Notes: generated from the letters alone by a model not told the origin. Shown: positions 22,482 to 35,410, numbered from the stretch's first letter. The stretch: DNA of 64,000 nucleotides from Lethocerus indicus (GCA_019843655.1 JACDQD010000012.1:248001-312000); one strand, 5' to 3'. Numbers and translations: made by a program.

Positions 22482-22697
22482 GTGCTCCGTTCAAAGTCCT
22501 CCTGCTCCCCTGTTTCCTTATTGCTATACTGTAAATCTGTCGCCGTTCCTCCTCGTCGTTTTGGCGACTATTTTGAATTTGGAATTCCGAGTGATCGCAA
22601 ACGACGGCCGAAGTAAATGCGAATAGCGCCGAGCTTTCGTTTGGACGGAATGGCGATTGTTTGTGGGCCGAAAACGGGGCCGCTTGTACAATTGGGA

Positions 22698-22741
22698 GGG
22701 ACACATCCTGGCGCACGTTGTCGTTTTCCAGGATGTGTCCC
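22698..22741. repeat. Perfect 14-bp hairpin
   Basis: GGGACACATCCTGG (22698-22711) and CCAGGATGTGTCCC (22728-22741) are exact reverse complements around a 16-base loop, followed by a C run. No T run follows, so it is not read as a bacterial-type terminator. Confidence 0.8.
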
Positions 22742-23073
22742 CCCCCCCCTCCTTTCTTTGACCGCATTCCGTTGTGAATCACTTTTGTGCCCGTCCCCCA
22801 TACCGAGATTCGGTCCGCGCCATCGAATTATAGCCAGTGTCCGTACTCTCTTTACTTTGTCTCGAACGTTCCGTTTTTAAAAGATGAAATTTTCTCTCAA
22901 CAATTGCCAATCCGATAACGCGTAACGTTCCAATAATATATCACTCAATAATATGTCTCCCCATTGAAACGGCGGTGAAATTAAATATCAAAATAATTTT
23001 ACGCGACACTCATAAATTAATCGAAGGTATGCAATACAGAACCAATTTTGTAATTGGAGAAAAGTTACCGGGG

Positions 23074-23512
23074 TCTTCTTGGAGGGAACATCCACCGTAG
23101 CCCAAGATTATACGAAATCAATTGGAATAGATTTTACGTGTGTGTATTTAGAACAGTCTAAAAAAAGTAAAATAAGTATTTTTTTAAACTCGACACAAAT
23201 ATGTGACGCCGGGCTATAGATAAAAACTAAACGCTTTATAGCCCACGTGTCGAGAGATATGTTTCTGTTAAGAAATATTAAATGCAATAATCATTTTTAT
23301 AGCTCGCTTATATCTAGCTACTTAGGTGACAATTTTAATAATTTTCCTTTTTAAATTTAACTTATAGCCCGTTAATTTCACTGACCCCGCTAAAACGACC
23401 TATTCGACTGTTATAAAGACTCTAAATAATCTAACGCGACCGAGCAGACCGAGTACAGACTTCGTACATTTTACACTTTTAGAACTTAACAATTTTGTTC
23501 AATACTCGACAT
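23074..23512 (+). repeat. Dispersed repeat R1, copy 2
   Basis: It matches 2501-3045 from CATCCACCGTAGCCCAAGAT to AACAATTTTGTTCAATACTC. It lacks several internal blocks, and its sequence breaks the open frame of copy 1. Confidence 0.85.
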
Positions 23513-24204
23513 GTTCAAACACGCCTTTGTAAATTGTGCAAAATATCTGTCACATATATATGTAAAAACGGTTTGTGACATATATGTGACGGTTGGTAGC
23601 GAACGAGTTAATCTTAATTTTTTCTTTTCTTTTCTTGAAGATTCACAGGAAATTTTCCTTTATCGTTTTTCCGTTCAGTTTGAATATTCTCCAGTATAAT
23701 ACGCTCTATTTTTACTTGTCATTAACGTCATTATCGAACCGTGCCAAATTATTACTAATAATTATTATTTACACGCGATAAAGTTAATTAATTTTAATTA
23801 TTCGCTGTATTGTCCCGTTTTCACATTGGGAACAGATAGGCGTTGCGATTATCTTATCGGGCGCGTATTATTACATTTGACGCTCATTTTCCGCAGTCGT
23901 AACTGGGATAATTCCCTGACGGGGGCCATAAATTATTTGTCCGAGAGCCGATTCGAAAATAGAAAAAAGGGGAAAAAATCCTTAAAATGGCGGGCCGTGT
24001 CTCGAGTGCTAACGATGTGAATACGGCCAATTACCGGTTGGTTCTCGGTCTAGTCCCAAGTTCGGTCCCATCGCCAGTTGTGGAGGCGAGTGGAATTTTA
24101 AATTTTATTTCGGAATTTCAAAACGAATCCCGTAAAGGTTTGTGCGGCCGTCTGTTTTCCGTCCAAACTCGAATCCCTTCAGAATCTCTTTAGTCGTCCG
24201 CAAT
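23513..24204. other. Intergenic DNA, no gene recognised
   Basis: Nothing recognisable beyond short frames without motifs. Confidence 0.45.
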
Positions 24205-25060
24205 TATATCGGTCTTTAGCTAGACCGGAATTTCGGCCGCTCGCCTCTCTTCAGTAACACAGTTCGCGGTATCGCTCGTACTGTGAAGTAACCGACAGTG
24301 CTTTATGTTTTTTTGCTACTTTTTAAGTAATTATTCGGCGGCCGGTGACTTATCGCCCAATTGTAATTTTCGATTAATTATAAGACCAAAGCACGTTAAA
24401 ATAATATTTTTCCCCACTGTTAAGTATTCAAAATGCGAAAATACAGCGAACCAATTTGGTAAATACGCAATTGCATTTATCCCCGGTTCGAATACAAAAA
24501 ATATATTTTCCATTATTAATTCGGGTGGTGGAATCGAATTTTCTTGTAACTTTACGATGTTTTTTTTATTGTTATTTATACAGAACGGATATTCGTAATT
24601 CGTGCTTAATTCGGCGGAGAATTTTAAATGTAAATTATACGTTAGAACTGGATGGATTTTCTTTAACAGGCGAACAATGGGGTGCATTCTCCGACAAATA
24701 CAAATCTAAATTTAAAGTATAAAAATTGTAGTTGTGACTTGAAATAAAAGGACTGCAAGTGGTAGTAGTTGGCATCCAACGCGAGACAAAGTGAGACTGA
24801 CGCCGCGCTACTGAAGATGGCGAGCGGCTGAAACCGGTCTGGCGAAAGACCAATAACAGGAGACAGAAGAACGCCAAATCTACATTATATGAAATACGTT
24901 TATTTGTAATACTGCGGATTACTTCCGTCTCGTCGTCAGTAGCGATTCCGTGCTACTGAAGATGGCGAGCGGCCCGAAACCGGTCTAGCCGATGGGAGGG
25001 GACAGAAGAACGCGATATCTACGATATTCCAACTTAGCAGACCGCAAAACAGATATTCCA
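24205..25060. mobile_element. Cluster of three MITE family P fragments
   Basis: A left-arm piece at 24210-24265 (CTAGACCGGAATTTCGGCCG) is followed by two right-arm pieces at 24807-24890 and 24950-25050, each with GCTACTGAAGATGGCGAGCG and GAGACAGAAGAACGC. The intervening DNA is unique and AT-rich. Confidence 0.75.
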
Positions 25061-25677
25061 AGCGGTTAGAAACGATTTAGGGGAAGTAACTCGGCTACTG
25101 CTGACAATGGCGAATGGCAGAAATCGGCGTGTGACGATCATATTTCAAAGCCGGACTTATTCCGTTTATTATTTCTGACTAGCGGAAAATAAAATATATT
25201 ATTTTTACACGCGTCGTAGAGTGGATTGTGGCGCATGCGGTTCAGATAAGACCGTGTTGAACTTAACCCCGGTCTGTTGGACGATAAGCCGGATATTTTC
25301 ATTCATTAGCGAAATATGATGGGCCACAGAAACAAGAGTTAGAGTGAGAGATAACGCCGAACGTTTTGAATATAATTTCCTGAATTTTTCCCTTTCCGCC
25401 TAAATTGGGTTATCTCTGTTTTGGTACGCAAGAAAGTGAGCGTTTGTCCGCCCCCGTTTTCGGCTTATCTCAGTATCGGGGGCGGTTCAATGCACTCCCT
25501 CTCAGAATGTACGCATTCCAGATCTCAACCGAATTAATAATTAATTAATTAATTAATTGCTGACCGGCTTCCGGTAGGATGGCGTGATTGTGTGCGAAGA
25601 ATATCGCACGTTAGAACTGGAGTCCGTATTCCATGTCTAAATGGATTTAGAACGGATTTAGAATGGTCTGGTTCGGG

Positions 25678-26250
25678 GGGGGGGGGGGGGGTCCAAAAAA
25701 ATGTATCCACTGTTTAACAGTCCATAACTTGCAAACTAATTGACACGGAGTTGTCCCATTTTTGGTGGAAGTGTAGCTCAAAGTCCAACTTAAAGATATA
25801 TCACACTGTAGGTGTCCGAAAATTGTCACCATTAACATCCACACACAGATCTGCCAGGAAGATGGATATGCCGTAGATGTGCTCTAGAGTATCCACCACG
25901 TTTCCCCGGACTTAATTCCTCTGGACTTTTACCTGCGGGGGGTTGAAGGGGGGGGGGAACACTAAAGGACGTCGTTTATCGACACAAAAGCCAGGAACAT
26001 TCGAGGATGAACTTCGAGAATCCATCGTACATTCATGTGCAAATATCCGACTGAACAGGTTGCAGTTGGTGCTGCAGTTTGTGTGTGCATGTTAATGGTG
26101 ACCATTTCGAACACCTACAGTGTGATATATCTTTAAGTTGGACTTTAAGCTACACATTCACAAAAAAATGAGACAACTCCGTGTCAATTAGTTTCCAAGT
26201 TATGGACAGTTAAACGGTGGATACATTTTTTTGGACCCCTCTGTATATAT
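25678..26250 (+). mobile_element. IS630/Tc1/mariner-type transposon with about 190-bp TIRs, decayed
   Basis: The outer ends GGTCCAAAAAAATGTATCCA and its reverse complement (26215-26240) begin inverted repeats of about 190 bp. Between and overlapping them, in shifting plus-strand frames, are remnants of the end of a DDE transposase: WPPRFPGLN (compare the conserved WPPRSPDL), LKDVVYR, EDELRESIVHSCANI and VNGDHFEHL. The catalytic core upstream is missing. A G run at 25674-25692 marks the left end. The same family supplies the fragment at 22276-22481. Confidence 0.75.
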
Positions 26251-28984
26251 GTATCGTAAATCCTCACCGGATTAAGACTCGTTGTTTTTTGCATAGCTGA
26301 TAATCCTCTAACTCTACAGCGGATTCAGTCGGCGTTGTGAAACAGGACGAACATTATTGTCGTATTTCGCTTTTCCATTTTCGTATTGAAACACGAATGA
26401 ATTAATAGCCGGAGCGGAAAATCCGAAAATCATATTTACCGCCGACGATAAACGGGAAATTGATCAGTGGATTCGTTTATAATTGAAAATCATTTACACT
26501 GCAAATACGATCGGGTTTCAATTGGTGTTTGAAACTGCGGAGTGTTTGGTGGAAAATTGGGAAAATTGTTTGTACTGCGGGGGGCAAAAACCGAATTTCT
26601 TCGTAGTGTTAACGCTCTGGGAGCCCTTTCCGGATAATTACCTCGGTTATCGGACATTTGTGAATTTACCTTTTACCGGCGTTTTATTTATTACAATGGA
26701 CAGATGTTGTTTGTAATTAGGGTCACGAACGCTTCACGTAAGTTCCGAACCAACGGGAAATCTATAAAGTCTATTTTTTGGAGTTGGACCGGTTTCGGCA
26801 ACACTCAGTACCGCCCCCGCCCCCCCTTGGGTGCAAGTGCTGTCACGTTGCTTCCTCTCTCTCTCTCTCTCTGTACCGCAGAATAAATGCTAGCCACTGT
26901 AGCTGGAGAGGCCGAAATTATATAAATTACTTGGGACAAAATACAATTTTATTAGTATTTAATATTCGTCTGAACAGCAAAACCGATCTAGCTGAACAGC
27001 GGTGATAGACTCAGTCTATAACATTGGCTATTGAAATCTGTTTTTGTTTAAATAAAATCGCTTGTTTTTCGAAAATTATCTGTTCACCGTTTCGTCCCGT
27101 CACGAATGTTATTTGCGGTTGACTATCGTGAAATGTCACACTGGCGAAACGAACGGAAACAAATCGATTTCGAACCATTTCGAATTGCGCGTTTTCTGCG
27201 TACACAATTGTCTATCCCGTTGCGCAATTCTGTCGCCAATTGGGGACCTTACAGACTGGAGAATTTCACTCGTTTGTCTGGTTCTCAGAAACGTAAAAAT
27301 ACAAATAGCGCCCGTCTCCATCTAGCGACGAAACTCCCCCCCACAATGACGGTTGTGGCATCGTTGAAAGTTCCGTTATTGATAGTGCCGCTCCAATATC
27401 AATATTGTAATTTAAAGTTGTGACTGTCGAAAATAAAAAAAATCCACCCTCCTTTCTATATACGGGGCATGAATTCTTCTAAAGGGTGAAATGGCCACAA
27501 ATCATTTCAGTTCGAAACCTCCCCCACCGCCCTACCCCCGATTGGGGGTCGGAACTCTCATTGCGAACCGGATCCGGATTAGCGACAACGGCGGCTCTAT
27601 TTTAATCCACGATCCAATTTGCCACAGCCCCCGATAGGTTTTACAATCTCTCAAGATCGTACCTGAAGATAACCTCGGAGGATGTACGGGAATAAAACTG
27701 ATTTATGCCTGCGGCATCTCGCCTATTCAGATACAAACCCGCCACCCTTGTAATTGAATGGTCGGTTTCATTCTGTTTTTTTGCCTTTAATTGTGTTGCC
27801 GCTAATGGCAGCGGATCGGATTCCGGGCAGCCGCAGGATAAGGGCCAAAAAACCAACTGATAATAATCAATTTGGGAATAATACCTAAGCATTTATAGTT
27901 GCCCCGTCCGTCCCTTCTTCGGTTCTATAAAAATTCAGCTGACTCTTTATTTTGTGTACCTACTATAGTAACCTTCGGTTATTTTCTCTCATGCCGGTAT
28001 TGAGAGTAAAACTGTCACACATGGGCTCGCCACACAACATAATTAATTAAAAAAAACTGTCCTTTTTCCGTATTTAGACGTTGATAGTTGCAATCGTCCG
28101 ACGCCCGTTTCATATTTTATTGCATAGAACCAATCGCCGGGCAGTTTAAGCCGAGGTGTTTAAACATTTCTTCGAAATATTTCATAACCCGTACAAACGA
28201 TATAACTGTGTATAATATAATAACGAATTATTTTTATGTCCTATTTAAAACTAGGGAACTCTCCGTCCCTTATTTAGGTCACGTGACAATTCGGTAAAAC
28301 ACTAGCTCGAGTTCTCGGGTTTTTATTGTAAATTTTCCCGATTATTACACTAACATTGTAAAAAATTCAAGATTAATGTATTATAATATTTAATTATATA
28401 TATGTAGAAACACCGAAACACTCGGATATCGATATTTATGAAGTGGTTTGGCCGCGGGACACAATTTATCTTCTATTACTTGCAGTTAATTAATTAAAAT
28501 TCTCCAGAATGGACGTCGAAAGAACTTTCTGCGAATAACGCGAAACCGTTTTTTGTATCCGATGCCGAGGTAGACCGTTTCGACAGTGCGTTAACGCAGC
28601 GCGTTAGCACTTGCGAATCTGGGACGCGACGCGAAAGTGAAAATTTTTTTTTTTTTGGGGGTGGGAAAAATACGAATTGACTACCCCCGCCCGCCCTATC
28701 GGAAAAAAAAAATCAGAGCCCGGATTTCGCGAGTATAAAATGGAATAAAGTCGGGGAATTTTATGCTAACTGTTGCGGCAGGCTGCAGTGTACACTGAAT
28801 AAAAAATAAACTCCGGGTTTCCGGATATAAAAAGTGAAATAAATTCTGTAGGCGGGGCCCAGGTGGCCGACAACGATTTCGGAAACTCGCTACAGTCAAA
28901 TAACTACTAACTGGCCGCCCCAGTCGTTATTTACAGCTTGATCGACAATCGGCATGAAGTCCTGGTAAAGGATTTTTTTTTCAA
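26251..28984. other. Intergenic DNA, no gene recognised
   Basis: It holds (CT)n at about 26850-26872 and a lone ACCGGTTTCGGC core at 26789. Frames at 27011-27423 overlap on both strands without a recognisable domain. Confidence 0.5.
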
Positions 28985-29165
28985 ATTTAACATACCTGTT
29001 TTGTGGTCTGCGACGGGTTGGAATACCGTAGATTTTTTGTGTTTCCGTCTCCTCGCTAGACCGGTTTCGGCCGCTCGCCATCTTCAGTAGCGGTGTCAGT
29101 CACCGTTGGCACTTTGGATGTCACTGTCACTTGTACTGAGACAGAAACACACGAAACCTACGGGA
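28985..29165. mobile_element. MITE family P, short copy
   Basis: It starts AACATACCTGTTTTGTGG and carries CTAGACCGGTTTCGGCCGCT, ATCTTCAGTAGCGGTGTCAG and the family centre. Only the distal part of the right arm (GAGACAGAAACACACGAAAC) remains. Confidence 0.8.
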
Positions 29166-30551
29166 TTTTTTTTTAAAGTTCATTCTCTTTTGGCATTATT
29201 TTGAACGCTCAGTGTTGTTCGAACCTAAATCACGAGATGAAATTATCCCGGGATTCCAATCGAAAGTCCTTCAGTCCGTCCTCAGTGATCCGACAATAAA
29301 ATTTAGTCACACAATTCCTGTATATTATGGTCAGAGTTTCACGACTCGCCGGTTTTTTGTTTCACTAACTGGAAATTCAGATTTCCCTGCACGGAAAAAT
29401 GGGCGACGAAAATCCTACCGAAGGTGGCGAACAGCCGAAACTGGGCCTCTTCCTCTTCGTGAGAACAATTAATTCGTATTTATATGGTTTATGGCTCAGT
29501 TCTGGCGGAATTAATTGCAGTTTTATCGGTCCAATTCTTCGGGGGGGGGGGGGGGCTGACTTTGAACTTTGTTTTATGCGGGTCAGAAACAAGCAAGGAG
29601 CCGGTCTGTGCGGGCTTTCACAACTGTCGTCAAGACTGCTTACGGCCCCCACAATAAGGTACTTTCAAGATTAAGTACAAAGGGGATGTTGTTGGACTTG
29701 GCGGCGGTGTCGGGGCTGTAGTTCTACTTTAAATTGTGGTAAAACGCACTTTGAGATGCGGGGGTGGGGGGGTAAATGTTGTTATTCCCCCGAGTTAACC
29801 CGGTTTAGCCCCTCGACGATGTTTACGAAACGGTTTACCTCGCATTACGGGCACTTATTGGGGTTTAAATATTGTTAAGCCTGCTATGATCTGTTTTCTT
29901 TGATCCGGTATCCGCGTTAGGACGCATCTACTGTTGGCCGGGGGTAGAACCCAATCTGCACCAGTTCTGGTGCTTTGCAGGTCCTTCGCTTCGTGTCAAA
30001 AACCGTGGGTAAAATTAATTTTTCGGGAAAAATATATAAAAAAAAAATAAATCGTTAAAAATAATAAACGATCAAGTATATCGCGTCGGGCACTCGGTTG
30101 TAGCTGAGACCTGGAGAAAGCGCCGATGATCGTTATTTATGATTTTAGGAAAATCCGATGAAACGCTTTTCCGGAAAAGCCCAACCCCCCCCCATCTCCT
30201 CCCCGCCCTGGTTTTAATTATTATTAGCGCGCCCCGTTGTCGGTTAACAAATTGTGGCAAACCGGCACAAGGAGCTCGACCGCCATTAACGTAATGAACT
30301 GTTCGTTCGATCGGACGGGGCTTAATCACCAAGAAGTGATACTTTCAATAATGCAAAGCCCCCTCCTCCCCCCCTCCCCCGACTAGTAGACAGGATAATT
30401 TACGACCGAAAATGAGGTTTTAATTAAACCCCCATTCGGGTCTGAGTTCAACGTCTTGACACTGCCCATTTTCACCTGTTTTAATCGTGGCGTGTTATAA
30501 ATCGGTTTGAAATTTCAATTTAACTAAAAGAAGACATTTTTTCTATATATA
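29166..30551. other. Intergenic DNA, no gene recognised
   Basis: G runs occur at 29540-29556 and 29760-29772, and C-rich runs at 30180-30190 and 30360-30380. No coding or RNA gene is recognised. Confidence 0.5.
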
Positions 30552-30665
30552 CCGTAGATGTGTGTTTCTATCTCCTCTCGCCGGTTTGGTCTTTCGCTAG
30601 ACCGGTTTCTGCCGCTCGCCATCTTCCAAGTAGCGGTGTTAGTCACTTTGGATTTTTTTTGGCAT
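30552..30665. mobile_element. MITE family P, left arm only
   Basis: It includes CTCCTCTCGCCGGTTTGGTC, CTAGACCGGTTTCTGCCGC and AGTAGCGGTGTTAGTCACTT, then runs into GGATTTTTTTTGGCATCCTC, the family centre. Confidence 0.75.
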
Positions 30666-30761
30666 CCTCACTGCACTGTGAGCGTTAATACCCTGTTCGA
30701 CGGCCGGAATGTCTCGCTGCCTCTGTTGGCAATCGATGCCCCGATTCCGACAATATTTATA

Positions 30762-30797
30762 CTGATGACGGTAAACGGTGAGAGTTCCGAAACGTCG
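30762..30797 (+). ncRNA. Hammerhead-like core, copy 1 (tentative)
   Basis: CTGATGA (30762-30768) and GAAACGTCG (30789-30797) are separated by 20 bases that can pair imperfectly (GG-AA-C with GTTCC). This is the arrangement of a hammerhead ribozyme catalytic core with stem II. The companion copy at 31214 has the same 20-base spacing. Stems I and III cannot be confirmed by eye. Confidence 0.25.
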
Positions 30798-31213
30798 AGG
30801 TTCTTGCCGCGACATCACGTGGACGATATTTTTAGTCGGCATTGGGTAGTTTTTGGGGGATAAAAATCTGAGATGTGGGTATGGAGATGGCGCGCATACA
30901 CAGACGGGGAAATCTGGTTTTCCGATGCAATCGGATTGCACATTTGCATTTAGATTATATCGGGGGGCGGTAGGCCGAGCTCCTCCTCCTATTCGTGACC
31001 CCGCGTCGCGTCCCCTGGGGTTAGAGTTCAGTTCCGAGGAGTCTGTTGTAGAATTTTAGCCTAGATTCGATTCAACATTTCAAAATAACTACCGCAACGG
31101 GAAAAACAAAAATAAGTAATATAAATAGGTATATTAGGGGCTTATTCCAGGCGATAAGGGAACAGATAAGTCGTTGTCTTCTAGAGGACCCCGAGTCGAT
31201 CCACTTTCTGCCC

Positions 31214-31250
31214 CTGATGATCGGAACCGTTAAGTTTTTCGAAACGTCGG
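31214..31250 (+). ncRNA. Hammerhead-like core, copy 2 (tentative)
   Basis: CTGATGA (31214-31220), a 20-base spacer able to form GGAAC/GTTTT with two G-T pairs, then GAAACGTCGG (31241-31250). The recurrent motif CTGCTCTCAAGACTGTCC lies downstream at 31522-31539. A link to Penelope-like retroelements is inference. Confidence 0.25.
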
Positions 31251-31260
31251 AATCTCAGGT

Positions 31261-32471
31261 TCAAGAAGCAAAGTTCAAAAGCCCTTCCAGCAGCGGTGCC
31301 CACTCGGGTGGTTTCCAAAAATGAAGTTCTTACGCGAACCTACCGGAAGTTAGCAATTATTCAAGTTCTGGACGAGGAAACGTTGGCTAATTTACCATTT
31401 AAAAATGTCCCACCAATGTATTGCATTCATATTCCTGTACGGAATACATTTTTTCAATTTGTCTCAATATATTTTCGGTTATTTATGTTATTCTCTGTTC
31501 CCTTTGGCATGCGTGAGATTTCTGCTCTCAAGACTGTCCCCGGTGACCGGAAATGTTATGAATAGACTGAAATCTAAGGAAGAGTATTTTGGCCGGTCTA
31601 CTGGCGAAAAACTGCCGAATTCGGCCGACTACCGAAACCGGTCTATCCAATGGGTCAAGACCCCGCTGAATGGGCGCGTATTCAGGTCCGATTCGTTATC
31701 AGATTCGGCCGTCTCGAATCGCTCTCCATTTGTGTAATTAAAACGTTGTCGTGTCGTTTTATTATCGTTTCGACGTCCGCTTAATTAATGGACTGTGCAC
31801 CGCACGCTCGCCCTCCGGGGTCACCGGGTCACGCCCTCAACTCCTCTCCCAGCGTGTTCAGAAACAGGATTTATTATTTCGATGGGACATTTAATAATTT
31901 CCGGGCGGTCGGGGGGGGGTTTCTAGAATTTCTCTTTCTTTCTCCAGAAAACATTTTCTACCGCAGGAAGCGGTACTCGGGGAGGACTTTCCCGATTCGA
32001 AGTACCGTAACTTGGCGCATACCCGACGGCTGTCGTGTGCCATCGTCCGCTAAGCATTTGACACGGTTTCTGTTGTTGGGGCGCGGTCCGCTGTAAAGTT
32101 TTCTGACTAAACTCTGAAATTAAGTATTTCGTGGCAGTTGAACTCTTTACATTACCGTCCTATAGGACAGTACTTGGTAGGGATTGAGTCTCATGGTACA
32201 AGTAGTAGTGAAGATGAGCTCCGGATAGACCTTTATACAGATACGTTATAAAGACGATATAAAGGGTTTTTTCCTACCAATCCGGACACCGACTACTGCG
32301 TGGAGTCAGCATTTTTTATAGTTACAGTTCGGCTCCCAACGTCCGGATAGTGTAGAGTCAAAATTAATTGGTTTATAATACCCGTTTTGAGGTATATTGT
32401 ACTGTGGCGGTTGTCTGTCTGTCGTATGTGATATGGATCATTATTCAGGACAGTACTTGGATTATGACTTA
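31261..32471. other. Intergenic DNA, no gene recognised
   Basis: A diverged inverted pair of family P cores lies at 31590-31650 (GGCCGGTCTACTGGCGAAAA and CCGAAACCGGTCTATCCAAT). No gene is recognised. Confidence 0.45.
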
Positions 32472-32935
32472 ACGGGTCGACAGCTAAGTAATTGCGGAAT
32501 TCACCGACAAGTGGCGTTGTACACATTTTTAAGTACGTCGACATCTTTGCACAGATAAGCCCCGTAGATGGTTTTGAATGCAGGTATAAGATAAATTCGG
32601 CTTCTCTCCAATGTCCCTTGTTGAACTATGGCGATCTGAATCACAATAACGGCCTTTATTCGGTCATCATCGACCTCCACCGGACGTCCTCGTCTTTTAA
32701 TGAAAAGTCCCCCGATCGGAATTTCGCGAACCATTACTGACACTGCCGTTCTTTTAAGGCTTCATCGTGTTTTAGCTTTTTATACACACACACAATTCGA
32801 CCGGTCGATGTAATTTTAATACAGAACGTTTCAGAAAGGACCAAATAATAACTTATCTGTGCAAAGATGTTGACGTACTTAAAAATGTGCCACTTGTTGT
32901 GGTGAATTCCGCAATTACTTGGTTGTCGACCCGAA
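32472..32935 (-). mobile_element. Internally deleted mariner with long TIRs (copy 2)
   Basis: The TIRs match copy 1 (GGGTCGACAGCTAAGTAATT at left; GCAATTACTTGGTTGTCGAC at right). On the minus strand the transposase remnant is clearest here: FIKRRGRPVEVDDDRIKAV, the mariner linker, preceding the second helix-turn-helix, which goes out of frame. The catalytic domain is deleted. The interior shares ACACACACAATTCGACCGGT with copy 3 but not copy 1. Confidence 0.85.
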
Positions 32936-33799
32936 TTTTGCCTGAAATAATGTTTTTTTTTGTATTTGTACATTGGAATTGGACTGGTATTTCGACCAGG
33001 CCGGCGACAGCGTAAGGGCGGGTACAACCGGGTAGATAAAACAATGCGGCTGATAAAATATTTGCATAAATCAGATTTTTGGTTGGGGTATTTTGGGTTG
33101 GGGCCAGCACTGGGCTTTTGGCGCTTTCGGCCAAACTGGGGTTGATTTAGCGCCGTCCCTTCTCCCCATAATTACTAATATTAATTACACTCCGGCCGCC
33201 GACCGAGGGGCGGGCCGGGGCTAATTAATGACCGACACTTAACCGCGACCCCGGCAAAGAAAGTGGACACAGGTTTTTATGTCCTGCGGAATGGAAGAAG
33301 GAAAGAAGGACATCGGGAGAAGAGTATCACTAACGATTATCGTTTTAAAGTTGGGGAATGAGAATAAACCTGAAAAAGTCACCCCCAACATTCCCCTATT
33401 TGAAACAGCCCTAATAACGAGGCTGATGAGGCAAAATACCTGAGCTTCTAGACTGTCACTGTATCCACATATAAAGTTAAATAGACTGGAAATTAACAGA
33501 CTTAGAGTACTGGACAGTAGATCGAAATTAGGTTTAAACTTAAACCACTTATTATAACATTTCTTTATCTGTACGTAGGGTGAGATAGGAGACATAGTAA
33601 GGTGTGTTGGTCGGATATTTTCCACTGTAATAATTTATCGTTTAAACCTAATTTCGAACAGTTGTCCAATAATCTAATCAATAGTTGGTATCGCCTGTTG
33701 ACTTTCTGTCTTTATTTGAAACTTTTTTTTTTCTAATCAATTTTTCTCAAATCTAACGCCGATTACTGGTCTGTCGTCGACAATTCTTCGTTTCTTTCG
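32936..33799. other. Intergenic DNA, no gene recognised
   Basis: A 128-codon minus-strand frame at 33239-33625 opens with GTG, is Ser/Leu/Phe-rich and shows no known motif. I do not call it a gene. Confidence 0.45.
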
Positions 33800-34645
33800 G
33801 CGTATTAAAACGGTTTTTAAAATTACAATTGCGGCTTGAATCGTTTACAGGAATGTTTCAGCGGATTCCCCAGAAGGTGATGAATGACTTCATCCGCGCG
33901 GAATTACAATGAAAAAAGTTCTGATCGCGGCTTTGAACACCTCCGTTATTTATAATTTTTGCGTACGTTTATCAGGCAAATTGTAAGGTAAAATACGGAG
34001 GAAATTTTGTAATAGGGCGTCACGAGTATTTGAGTATTTAGACCGGTTCTACCCACGGCCTCACCGAAATATACGACAGCCTTGACACGGTTTCTACAGT
34101 CATTCGCCATATGGCACTTTTATTGCACTTTATCAGTGTGAATATTCGATTCGATTTTCAGTTTTAAACTATTGTTAACGCCCCAAACAGTTTGCCCTAA
34201 AATGGATCTGTTTCGTGGAATAACGAAAGGTGTGTTCTTCAGACAGGTTTCGGCCTCTCGCCGTCTTCAGTAGCGCCAATTACTGTCACTTGCGCCAAAC
34301 TCTCTCTTCTGTTTTTCCTCCCGCTTTTCCAGTCTTACAATAAAGTGTTTTTTTTTTTATTGTTGACTCCAGTTTTAATATGTTAGAGGGCGGGGGCCAT
34401 TTCAGTACGATCAGATTACGTTTATCGAGATTTTATTGCTTGTATTAAAACTGTTTTAAAATTACAATTACGCCTTGAGCCGTTTACAAGAATGTTTCGC
34501 GGATTCCTTAGAAGGTATACAATGACTTCATCCACGCGGAATTTCAATGAAAAAAACCCAGCCGAATGTTTCCAGTTTCATCAGGCAAATTGTAAAGTAC
34601 AAGAGAGAAATGGAGTAATCCCGGGCCGCGAGTATTGAATATTAA
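33800..34645 (+). repeat. Diverged direct repeat, about 240 bp, offset about 640 bp
   Basis: AAAATTACAATTGCGGCTTG...CGTTTACAGGAATGTTTC and on to CATCAGGCAAATTGTAA-type sequence at 33805-34045 recurs at 34445-34645. Between them lie a family P fragment (34235-34300) and unique sequence. Confidence 0.75.
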
Positions 34646-34671
34646 GTTGAATACTAAGTTTCGATATATTA

Positions 34672-34868
34672 GGGGTACCCAAAAGTACATTTTGACTTTG
34701 GAATACATTTTATTTTGCTAAAAAAGAAACTTTACTTATTAATCTATTATATATTCACCGGTATTATCACTGCCACTTTTCCTGCAAATTTTCGCGATTA
34801 CCCTCTTGAAGAACTCCTCAAGAGTAAAATACATCTTATCAAATTGTCGATTACTTTTGGAGTACACC
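34672..34868. mobile_element. TIR element M2, full-length copy
   Basis: TA flanks both ends (34670-34671 and 34869-34870). Terminal inverted repeats begin GGGGTACCCAAAAGTA and end TCGATTACTTTTGGAGTACACC. At 197 bp it has no coding capacity. A shorter copy lies at 55481-55633 and a truncated one at 21995-22121. TIR and TA target suggest a Tc1/mariner-type MITE. Confidence 0.85.
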
Positions 34869-35170
34869 TAATTAATACTAACTGTTCATATTGGACTCAA
34901 ATTTTGCCTTCGCGAATTTCCCCACGACCGAGGCCTCCAAGTGGAAAAGCCCCAATCCACTTAAGGCGAGAATTAGACAACCGTCTGATAATTAGAAAGG
35001 CGAAGTCACCTAATTTTTCTCGGAGGTTTTTCTGTCCGTTGCGGCCATTAGCCGGGACATGGCATGGACGGCGTTGTCGTTACTTGCAACTGTGTGCAAA
35101 TAAAAGTGTTAACGCCGTCCGCCGGTACTCAGCGGATTGGAGTTGGACCATTAGCCTCACACAACCTCCT

Positions 35171-35200
35171 ACTCCAACTCCAACTCCAACTCCAGCTCCA
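35171..35200 (+). repeat. Hexamer minisatellite CTCCAA
   Basis: About five units of ACTCCA, with one G variant. Confidence 0.85.
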
Positions 35201-35410
35201 ATACACATTCCCTGCCCCACTCTACGCCCTACAAACTGGTCTATAAAAGCGTAGTGCGCCCAATAAACTCGCCCTAGGCCAACTCTCGATGCCGGCTTTC
35301 CGCACAATACCTTCGACCCCCAACAACAGTTCCGTCCGGAAGCTGTTGGGTCATGGAACCCAACGGGGGCGGATCTAGGTGTAGACGATGTCGTTATATA
35401 AATTATGCGG

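Noticed and set aside
22698..22741. Rho-independent terminator
   Set aside because: The hairpin is strong but lacks a T run, and the context is eukaryotic.
27011..27423. Overlapping frames on both strands up to 105 codons
   Set aside because: No motif or family resemblance, no splice support, and both strands are equally open.
33239..33625. 128-codon minus-strand frame
   Set aside because: It opens with GTG, is Ser/Leu/Phe-rich and has no recognisable domain. A retroelement origin was considered, but no RT or RNase H motif could be read.
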